From: Emcibacteraceae bacterium
Lineage (GTDB): Bacteria > Pseudomonadota > Alphaproteobacteria > Sphingomonadales > Emcibacteraceae
Reading direction: 5' to 3'
Assembly (NCBI GenBank): GCA_016763335.1
Contig: JAESUD010000011.1
Coordinates: 1-5,393 of the forward strand
Length of the DNA: 5,393 nucleotides
Shown here: piece after piece, positions 1 to 5,393 of the stretch
Layout: the number at the start of each line of letters is the position of its first letter
Position numbering within the stretch: the first letter of the stretch is position 1
Position numbers and translations under genes: made by a program
The notes under the pieces: model-generated
What the model saw: the letters and a program-made list of their open reading frames with translations, nothing else
Database searches by the model: none
Told to the model about the DNA's origin: nothing

Positions 1-251
1 GGAGTGGGCGGAAATGCTTTTCTGGCAATCTTGGATAATTTGATTTTTTTTGCTCTTTTATGGTTCCTGCAACTAAGTCTGATTGGTAATCAAACAAAGA
101 CGTGTTTTTGTATTTCTATCCATAAGGGGTGTAGTCTAGTCCTTGTGGCATTTAAAATTATAGTCGGAAATTTTTGTTTATCTGGCCGATCTTAATTGAC
201 TAAAAATTAGATTGGTGAAATGATGATTTTTTTTGATTAGGTCATATTGTT
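1..251. other. Left-edge region without a convincing gene
   Basis: I see no supported gene here. The plus strand has an open frame from the edge to the stop at 193-195, but its translation is rich in Phe, Leu, Ile and Cys, as expected from T-rich sequence. It has no ribosome binding site and matches no family I know. On the minus strand a frame runs from an ATG at 151 to the left edge, broken by one TAG at 118-116 (see findings). A possible 8-bp stem with one G-T wobble pairs 120-127 with 141-148 around a 13-base loop, but no T-run follows on either strand, so it is not a good intrinsic terminator. The right part should hold the promoter and leader of the aminotransferase gene. Confidence 0.5.
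196..224 (+). promoter_or_regulatory. Possible sigma70-type promoter of the aminotransferase gene
   Basis: TTGACT (196-201) matches the -35 consensus at five of six positions. AATGAT (219-224), 17 bases later, is a weak -10 with four of six matches. Transcription would start near 231, leaving a leader of about 20 bases before the ATG at 252. This is a pattern match only, in AT-rich sequence where such matches are common. Confidence 0.3.
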
Positions 252-1433
252 ATGTATAAAAATTCATTATCAACACTTACGAAACGAATATCCGGGCCAT
301 CTTCGGGGGCTTGGGAGGTTGGGGATATTGCGGCGAAAAGAATACTTGCCGGCGAGGATATAATTCATCTTGGAATTGGTGATCCGGATTTGGATACGCC
401 GCAGGCAATTCAGGATGCGGTTGTTGAGGCAATTGATCATGGAAAAACGCATTATGCGCCGCTATCAGGTGAATATGAGCTTCGTCAGGCAATCGCTGAT
501 CATGGTTGTGGGTTATATCAAGGCAAGGTTGTTGCGGAAGATGTCGTGGTTTGCACAGGTGCGCAGGGGGCTTTGTTCGCTACTTTTCTTTGCCTAACGG
601 AGGCGGGTGATGAAATTATTGTTCTTGAGCCGTGTTATGCGCCTTATCCGGCGGTTGTGACGGCAGGCGGGGGTAAAATGGTTTCTGTTGTTCTTGATAA
701 AGAGGCTGGCTATCTGTTAGATGTGGATAAAATCAAGGCGGCGGTAACAGATAAAACAAAAGCAATTCTCATCAATTCACCGGGCAATCCATCAGGTGCG
801 GTTTTTGATCAACAGGCGCTCAATGAGCTTGCGCTTTTTTGTTATGAAAATTCAATCTGGCTCATCTCCGACGAAGTATATTGGTCGTTATGTTATGAGG
901 GAAAACATAATTCAGCCTATAAGATGGAGCAGTACCGGGAGTGTATAATTGTCGTTAATAGTCTTTCAAAATCACACGCGATGACCGGATGGCGCATTGG
1001 CTGGGCTATTGGGCCGCAGCATTTTATCAAGGCGATGACTGACCTTGCTCAAGCACTACATTTTGGCATTAATCAATTTGTGCAAAGGGCAGCGATTGTC
1101 GCACTTAATGATCGGGACACTGTTAAAGAGTTTAAAGAAATGTTTCAAAGTCGGCGTGATGTGCTTTGCGATGGTTTAAGGAAAAGCAATCATTTGGAGT
1201 TTTCCGTTCCTCGCGGTGGTATGTTTGTGCTTATTGATATAACGGCGACGGGACTATCGGGTAAAATATTTGCGGAACAATTGCTTGAGGAAGAAAAAAT
1301 TGCTGTGGTGCCGGGCTTTGGCTTTGGCCAATCGGTTGAAAATACTGTGCGAATAGGTTTTCTATGCGATGAGGAACGGTTAAAGGAAGCAGCAAAAAGA
1401 ATTGTAGATTTTGCCAAACGTAAAGTTGGTTAA
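252..1433 (+). CDS. Class I/II PLP-dependent aminotransferase
   Basis: This 393-residue protein has the usual length of a fold-type I cytosolic aminotransferase of the AspC/AAT family. Such enzymes move an amino group between an amino acid and a 2-oxo acid. Visible landmarks are GIGDPDLDTP (41-50) near the N-terminus, a PxYxxY-like segment EPCYAPYP (126-133) and NSPGNPSG (175-182), whose N179 is the cofactor-contacting Asn. SDEVYW (206-211) supplies D207 and Y210. SLSKSHAMTGWRIGW (237-251) holds the Schiff-base lysine K240 and phosphate-binding R248. VRIGF (366-370) carries R367, the expected substrate-carboxylate arginine. All key residues are present, so the enzyme should be active. The amino acid substrate cannot be read from these motifs: aspartate, aromatic or other amino acids are all possible. 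The ATG at 252 is preceded by a weak AGG (239-241), and the N-terminus fits the family. The gene converges with the glycosyltransferase gene, 8 bases away. Confidence 0.93.
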   Translation: MYKNSLSTLTKRISGPSSGAWEVGDIAAKRILAGEDIIHLGIGDPDLDTPQAIQDAVVEAIDHGKTHYAPLSGEYELRQAIADHGCGLYQGKVVAEDVVVCTGAQGALFATFLCLTEAGDEIIVLEPCYAPYPAVVTAGGGKMVSVVLDKEAGYLLDVDKIKAAVTDKTKAILINSPGNPSGAVFDQQALNELALFCYENSIWLISDEVYWSLCYEGKHNSAYKMEQYRECIIVVNSLSKSHAMTGWRIGWAIGPQHFIKAMTDLAQALHFGINQFVQRAAIVALNDRDTVKEFKEMFQSRRDVLCDGLRKSNHLEFSVPRGGMFVLIDITATGLSGKIFAEQLLEEEKIAVVPGFGFGQSVENTVRIGFLCDEERLKEAAKRIVDFAKRKVG

Positions 1434-1441
1434 CGTAGAAT

Positions 1442-2392
1442 TTATTTTCCTGAATTTAAAAAGTTATATTTTATGATAACTCTAAGATATTTTTTTCTTG
1501 ATGATGGCCTTGAGCGTATTAAGCGGTATAATTTTCCAATTGCTCCGGCGATAATAGTTGCCAGATTATGAATGAATAACCCCCGCTTACCAAAAGTTTT
1601 TTGTAGGTAACGGCTGCGAGAATTATGCCAATATTGTGGAAGGCGGATATTTGTTTTGTTAATCCCCGTTGATGCACCAGCGTCGTGAAGAATTGCGGCT
1701 TCTGGTAAGTAATGAATTTCAAAGCCTTGGTCTGAAATTCGTTTGCAAAGATCAAGTTCTTCAAAGTATAGAAAATAGCCTTCGTCAAAAATACCGGATT
1801 TGTTTAATGCTTCACGGCTCATCATCATGCTTGCACCACTAACCCATTGCACCGCACTATTGGTATCAGGGGCAGGCGAAATATTTACACGGTGCGATTT
1901 CCATAATTTGCTAACGAGGCCGATCCCAAGATTTTCTTCAATTGTGCTTCGAAGAGAGGGAAAACGAAATGCCCCACATTCAAAATTACCTTTAATATCA
2001 AGTATTGGCCCGCCAACGACCCCTACATTTTTATTGTGTTTAAGGTAGGCGATCATTTTATTTATGGTTCCGGGGAGAATTAAGGCGTCGGGATTTAAAA
2101 AATAATAATGATCCGGTTGGTTCTTAAGGGCACGGGCTTTTTTTATAGCAACATTGTTACCAGCACCAAACCCGCCGTTAACAGGCGAGGGTATTAGTTT
2201 TATATAGTCGTGATATTTGTTTTTTTCTATGGCCTTAGAAATAATGCTGAGAGAATTATCAGGCGAGCAATTATCAATAATCCAGCACTCTGCTGTTTCG
2301 CTGAGCTTTTTAAGTTCAGGAACGAGTGCAGCCAGTCCTTTAAGGACGTGGGAAGGTGTTGCGTAATTTACGATGACGACAACTAAATTCAT
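1442..2392 (-). CDS. GT2-family glycosyltransferase, rhamnosyltransferase-like
   Basis: This 316-residue GT-A-fold inverting glycosyltransferase resembles the WbbL/RfbF-type enzymes that add rhamnose or similar sugars from a nucleotide sugar to lipid-linked glycans at the inner membrane. The N-terminus has the nucleotide-binding strand VVIVNY (5-10) and IIDNCS (38-43). The family signature NGGFGAGNN is at 72-80. NPDA (100-103) serves as the DXD-like metal and sugar-nucleotide motif. FDEGYFLYFEELDLCKR (202-218) contains the acidic EELD (211-214) expected to hold the catalytic base, followed by H236 in ILHDAGAS. No clear transmembrane helix is present, but residues 271-292 are hydrophobic and the tail from 290 is very basic, which suits peripheral membrane attachment. 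The start has a weak GAAAG upstream, and an in-frame stop lies a short way before it. No other polysaccharide gene is in the window, so donor and acceptor stay unknown; rhamnose is an inference from family resemblance. Confidence 0.9.
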   Translation of the reverse strand: MNLVVVIVNYATPSHVLKGLAALVPELKKLSETAECWIIDNCSPDNSLSIISKAIEKNKYHDYIKLIPSPVNGGFGAGNNVAIKKARALKNQPDHYYFLNPDALILPGTINKMIAYLKHNKNVGVVGGPILDIKGNFECGAFRFPSLRSTIEENLGIGLVSKLWKSHRVNISPAPDTNSAVQWVSGASMMMSREALNKSGIFDEGYFLYFEELDLCKRISDQGFEIHYLPEAAILHDAGASTGINKTNIRLPQYWHNSRSRYLQKTFGKRGLFIHNLATIIAGAIGKLYRLIRSRPSSRKKYLRVIIKYNFLNSGK

Positions 2393-2438
2393 AAAATTCT
2401 TTCAGTGCAGTATTGATGCTTGCATGGATAAAAGACTA

Positions 2439-2467
2439 TATATACATAATAGTTAAGGAGTGTTCAA
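2439..2467 (-). promoter_or_regulatory. Possible promoter of the glycosyltransferase gene
   Basis: Read on the minus strand, TTGAAC (2467-2462) and TATATA (2444-2439) are separated by 17 bases and each matches the sigma70 consensus at four positions. Transcription would start near 2432, giving a leader of about 40 bases before the ATG at 2392. The spacer also contains a second -10-like TATTAT. This is the best minus-strand candidate in the divergent gap, but it rests on pattern matching alone. Confidence 0.33.
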
Positions 2468-2495
2468 AAAATACTTAAAGAGACCGACTATGTTC

Positions 2496-2524
2496 TTGCG
2501 CAGTTGGCCATTATTCCATAGCAT
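2496..2524 (+). promoter_or_regulatory. Weak candidate promoter of the hydrolase-recQ pair
   Basis: TTGCGC (2496-2501) and TAGCAT (2519-2524) are 17 bases apart, which would start transcription near 2531, about 28 bases before the ATG. An alternative lies further upstream: TTGCAT (2420-2425) followed by the AT-rich TATATATACATAAT tract (2437-2450), which overlaps the candidate minus-strand promoter. The sequence does not decide between them. Confidence 0.2.
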
Positions 2525-2546
2525 CAAATATATTCAATATTAATTC

Positions 2547-2550
2547 AAGG
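2547..2550 (+). promoter_or_regulatory. Ribosome binding site of the hydrolase gene
   Basis: AAGG lies 8 bases before the ATG at 2559, an ordinary Shine-Dalgarno distance. It supports this start, and the resulting N-terminus forms a complete signal peptide. Confidence 0.55.
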
Positions 2551-2558
2551 CGCCGAAC

Positions 2559-3593
2559 ATGAAGTATTTCAAAACTATCTTCTTATCAATTGCATTCATT
2601 TTAGGGCAATTTACTGCTTTTGCCGCGCAGAGCGATATGCCATCTGTTGATAATGATGTGATGAAAATTACGTTTTTGGGTACAGGGGCACCAAGGCCAT
2701 CAACCGAAAGATATGGACCAAGCATTCTGGTCGAAGCAGGTGATCATAAAATACTGGTTGATGCTGGCCCGGGTATGCGCGAAAGGTTATTTGAAGCTGG
2801 CGGCTTTGACGCAATTTCAGGCGTAGATCACGTCTTGGTTACGCATCTTCATTTTGACCATACGGTAAGTATTCCAAGTGTTTGGCTGAGTGGTTGGTTA
2901 TTTGGCAGGCGGGTTCCGCTAAAAATTCAAGGGCCTGCCGGCATTAAAGATATGATGGAAAATATAAAAAGAGCCTATCAATGGGATGTGGATTATAGGG
3001 TTATGGTCGGGGTTCCTATTGCTGGTACAGAACTTGAAATTGAGGAAGTGTCAAACGGGGTTATTTTTGATGAGGGTGGCTTAAAAATTACCTCATTTGA
3101 AGTGGAACACATGCCGATAAATGTCGGGACAGGTGAGCTACTGGGCCTTCGCGGTGAAACGCTGGGTTTTAGGATTGATTATAAAGGCCATTCGGTAGTA
3201 TTTTCAGGCGACACGCGCTCAACACCAGCCAGTGAATTAAACGAACAAGGCAAAGGGGTGGATATTTTAATTCATGAAGTTCAGGTGCCGTCCGCGGGTG
3301 CAACGGCAGAAGCCAATCTTGCTAATGTCAGCCTCACTGTTCATTCAACGCCAGCGCAAACCGGGCTTGTATTTGCCACGGCAAAGCCAAAAATGGCGGT
3401 TTATTCACATATTATTCCGCCGGGCACAACGGAAGAAGATTTGCGGAGATTGACAGCACCATATTATAGTGGGCCATTAACGGTTGCTCATGATTTTATG
3501 GAAATAACCCTTTCCGGCGATGAGATATATATTGGGGAACGTGTTAAGCAAAGTGATGGTAAGTTTGAACAATCGAACGTTCTAAAGAAATAA
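2559..3593 (+). CDS. Exported MBL-fold hydrolase, RNase Z/ElaC-like
   Basis: This 344-residue protein starts with a signal peptide: Lys at 2 and 5, a hydrophobic core at about 7-20, and a likely cleavage after AFA (20-22) or one residue later. The mature part is a metallo-beta-lactamase fold of the RNase Z/ElaC type, with FLGTGAPRP (39-47) and the metal motif THLHFDH (95-101; H96, H98, D100, H101). Further ligands are H184 in EVEHMP, D218 in FSGDT and H284 in YSHI. H262 in VHSTP matches the catalytic His of RNase Z, and IHE (238-240) matches its conserved HEA. Only 33 residues separate H184 from D218, with no room for the tRNA-gripping arm that lies there in E. coli ElaC. With the signal peptide, this argues against tRNA processing and for a periplasmic or outer-membrane-side hydrolase, such as a phosphodiesterase, lactonase or arylsulfatase-like enzyme; the substrate is unknown. 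recQ follows after 18 bases. Confidence 0.9.
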   Translation: MKYFKTIFLSIAFILGQFTAFAAQSDMPSVDNDVMKITFLGTGAPRPSTERYGPSILVEAGDHKILVDAGPGMRERLFEAGGFDAISGVDHVLVTHLHFDHTVSIPSVWLSGWLFGRRVPLKIQGPAGIKDMMENIKRAYQWDVDYRVMVGVPIAGTELEIEEVSNGVIFDEGGLKITSFEVEHMPINVGTGELLGLRGETLGFRIDYKGHSVVFSGDTRSTPASELNEQGKGVDILIHEVQVPSAGATAEANLANVSLTVHSTPAQTGLVFATAKPKMAVYSHIIPPGTTEEDLRRLTAPYYSGPLTVAHDFMEITLSGDEIYIGERVKQSDGKFEQSNVLKK

Positions 3594-3611
3594 GGTTTGT
3601 CGGGTAAAATA

Positions 3612-5393
3612 ATGAATAACAATTCGGTGCAATTGATTTTAGAAGAAACGTTTGGTTTTGATAAGTTCCGTGGGAGTCAGCTTGAAATTATTGAAAATGT
3701 TATAGGCGGAAATAGTGTGCTCACGGTTATGCCGACGGGTGCAGGTAAGTCGCTTTGTTTTCAAATTCCGGCATTAATGATGGACGGGTTGGCAATTGTG
3801 GTTTCGCCGCTTATATCGCTGATGCAAAATCAGGTTGAGGCATTAAAAATTATCGGGGTAGAGGCGGAAACTATAAATTCGACCGACTCACCGGAACAAA
3901 ACCGCGAGATTTGGCGCAAGATACAAAGTGGAACTCTCAAGTTTCTATATGTGTCGCCGGAAAAATTAATGACCGAGCAGATGCTGGATACCATTGATGA
4001 TCTGAATATCAATTTATTTGCCATTGATGAAGCGCACTGTATATCACAGTGGGGTGCTGCCTTTAGGCCGGAATATGAAAATCTGGCGTTTCTTCATGGT
4101 CGATATCCGAATGTTCCAATTATAGCTTTAACCGCAACGGCCGATAAAGCGACGCGCGAAGAAATTTGCCATAAGATTTTTTCAGACAATGTGACAACTT
4201 ATCTCACCGGATTTGACCGACCGAATATCTGCCTTAATGTAGAAATTAAAAAAGGTTGGAAGGGTCAACTGCTTAAATTTATGAAAGGGCGTCCTGCTGA
4301 AAATGGCATAGTTTATTGTCTATCTCGCAAAAAAACAGAGGAAGCGACAATTGCACTTAATGATGCGGGTTTTCATGCGCTTTGTTATCACGCGGGAATG
4401 CCGGGCGAGGTGCGGGAAGCCAACTTAAACCGCTTTATGGCGGAGCCGGATTTGATCATGGTGGCGACTATTGCATTCGGTATGGGCATTGATAAGCCGG
4501 ACATCCGGTTTGTGTTTCATACGGACCTGCCGGGCTCGCCGGAAGCATATTACCAAGAAATCGGCAGAGCAGGACGGGACGGCGCGCCAGCCATTGCCCA
4601 TATGCTTTACGGCCTTGACGATATTAGAATGCGCCGGATGTTTATTGACAATGAACGGGCAGACGATAAACATAAAATGCGCGGTCATCAGCGGCTAAAT
4701 TCGTTGTTATCTTTTTGTGAGGCACCGGAATGTCGACGTTATACGCTGCTTAATTATTTTGATGATGCGCCAGATTTTGACAAATGTGGTAATTGTGATC
4801 TGTGCTTAAACCCAAGAGAGACGGTGCCAGCAACAGAAGCGGGACAGAAATTTATTTCGGCTATATACCGCACAGGACAGTATTTTGGAGTTGGTCACAT
4901 TGTTGATATATTGACTGGAAAACTTACCAGCAAAATAGAGCAGCTCGGACATGATCAATTACCAACATTCGGTGTGGGAAAAGATTTTGAAGTCAATGAC
5001 TGGAAATCTATAGCGCGGCAATTAATGGCCAGGGGCTTTATTGTGTCGGATATGGAATATGGGGCACTTAAGATTACTGATCAAGGTTTCTTGCTGTTAA
5101 AAAATCAGGATAAATTTAATTACCGGCCCGATGTTGTATTTAAAGTAGAAAAGAAAAGCAAAAATAAAAAAACACGGCAGGCTGTCAAGGAATTGGCTGG
5201 AGAAGAGCAGGATTTATATCTTCAACTTAAAAGTTTTCGTAAGGAAATCGCAGCAGAGCGTTCGGTTCCCGCCTATATTATTTTTTCGGATAAAAGTCTG
5301 ATTGATATGGCGGAGAATAAGCCGGTTACGCTCGATCAGGCTGGTAGCCAGGTTGATCTCGGCCCAGAGCAGTTGCTCTTCCCGCTCCAGGCC
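3612..5393 (+). CDS. recQ: RecQ ATP-dependent DNA helicase, 3' end missing
   Basis: 594 codons are open from the ATG at 3612 to the right edge. RecQ is a 3'-5' superfamily 2 helicase acting in cytoplasmic recombination and fork repair. Helicase motifs in order are FRGSQ (19-23, motif 0), PTGAGKS (41-47, Walker A), DEAH (139-142), LTATA (173-177), IVYCLSRK (233-240), AFGMGIDKP (288-296) and GRAGRDG (318-324). The aromatic-rich loop is SQWGAAFRPEY (145-155), with Ala-Ala where E. coli has His-Asp. Zinc ligands are C374, C392, C395 and C398. An RQC winged helix follows at about 408-497. HRDC begins near 532 (LYLQLKSFRKEIAAE, then VPAYIIFSD) and fits the family until about residue 577; the last 17 or so residues do not and may be foreign sequence. 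The start gives an N-terminus that fits the family, with a weak GGG (3602-3604) upstream. Spacing suggests co-transcription with the hydrolase. Confidence 0.95.
   Translation, partial: MNNNSVQLILEETFGFDKFRGSQLEIIENVIGGNSVLTVMPTGAGKSLCFQIPALMMDGLAIVVSPLISLMQNQVEALKIIGVEAETINSTDSPEQNREIWRKIQSGTLKFLYVSPEKLMTEQMLDTIDDLNINLFAIDEAHCISQWGAAFRPEYENLAFLHGRYPNVPIIALTATADKATREEICHKIFSDNVTTYLTGFDRPNICLNVEIKKGWKGQLLKFMKGRPAENGIVYCLSRKKTEEATIALNDAGFHALCYHAGMPGEVREANLNRFMAEPDLIMVATIAFGMGIDKPDIRFVFHTDLPGSPEAYYQEIGRAGRDGAPAIAHMLYGLDDIRMRRMFIDNERADDKHKMRGHQRLNSLLSFCEAPECRRYTLLNYFDDAPDFDKCGNCDLCLNPRETVPATEAGQKFISAIYRTGQYFGVGHIVDILTGKLTSKIEQLGHDQLPTFGVGKDFEVNDWKSIARQLMARGFIVSDMEYGALKITDQGFLLLKNQDKFNYRPDVVFKVEKKSKNKKTRQAVKELAGEEQDLYLQLKSFRKEIAAERSVPAYIIFSDKSLIDMAENKPVTLDQAGSQVDLGPEQLLFPLQA
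5341..5393. other. GC-rich right end, probably a chimeric join
   Basis: These 53 bases contain 34 G or C (64%), while the 60 bases before them contain 26 (43%). The recQ frame stays open, but the residues no longer match HRDC, which should continue with a GVGxxK-x-x-x-YG pattern. Neither other plus frame restores it. On the minus strand, 5393-5340 read as 18 stop-free codons, 15 of them ending in G or C, as in coding DNA from a GC-rich genome. A mis-assembled or chimeric end is the simplest explanation. A real divergent RecQ tail is less likely but not excluded. Confidence 0.5.

Noticed and set aside
120..148. Hairpin with an 8-bp stem and 13-base loop
   Set aside because: It contains a G-T wobble and a fairly large loop, with no T-run on either side, so it is not a supported terminator or RNA element.
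4..195. Plus-strand open frame of 63 codons starting with GTG
   Set aside because: It has no ribosome binding site, and its Phe/Leu/Cys-rich composition reflects T-rich DNA. It has no recognisable family and is antisense to an equally doubtful frame.
1800..2048. Plus-strand open frame antisense to the glycosyltransferase
   Set aside because: It lies inside a gene with clear GT2 motifs on the other strand, and its translation resembles no protein family.
2455..2460. Strong Shine-Dalgarno-like AAGGAG on the plus strand
   Set aside because: No start codon follows at a usable distance; the nearest ATG is 29 bases away. It lies in the spacer of the candidate minus-strand promoter and is probably chance.
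2534..2545. Short AT-rich inverted sequence before the hydrolase gene
   Set aside because: The stem is only about five A-T pairs, which occurs by chance in AT-rich intergenic DNA.
4425..4698. Open frames on both strands inside recQ
   Set aside because: They overlap motifs V and VI of RecQ, which account fully for the sequence, so they are shadow frames.

Overview
The window looks like a short, AT-leaning bacterial chromosomal fragment, possibly a whole metagenomic contig. It holds three complete genes and one gene cut by the right edge. RecQ reads most like an alphaproteobacterial protein: the aromatic-rich loop is WGAAFRPEY and the motif V/VI region contains LPGSPEAYYQEIGRAGRDG. That assignment rests on remembered family sequences, so it is moderate to low confidence. 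There are no tRNA or rRNA genes, insertion sequences, CRISPR arrays or phage genes.

Layout from left to right: (1) positions 1-251 have no convincing gene, though they contain a weak promoter for the next gene and a doubtful leftward reading frame at the edge. (2) 252-1433, plus strand: a class I/II PLP-dependent aminotransferase. (3) 1442-2392, minus strand: a GT2-family glycosyltransferase of the rhamnosyltransferase (WbbL/RfbF-like) type, convergent with the aminotransferase and only 8 bases away. (4) 2393-2558: a divergent intergenic region with promoter-like sequences on both strands. (5) 2559-3593, plus: an exported metallo-beta-lactamase-fold hydrolase related to RNase Z/ElaC. (6) 3612 to the right edge, plus: RecQ DNA helicase, with complete helicase, zinc and RQC parts and only the beginning of HRDC.

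The hydrolase and recQ are 18 bases apart on the same strand and probably share a transcript. Their products should work in different compartments, so co-transcription need not mean a shared pathway. The other genes are a metabolic enzyme and a surface-polysaccharide enzyme with no visible functional link. This looks like an ordinary housekeeping and accessory mix, and I found no convincing undescribed system.

Two points deserve most attention. The hydrolase has a full RNase Z-type metal site, but it also has a signal peptide and lacks the tRNA-binding arm. The last ~53 bases are abruptly GC-rich and break the HRDC pattern of RecQ, which suggests a chimeric contig end.
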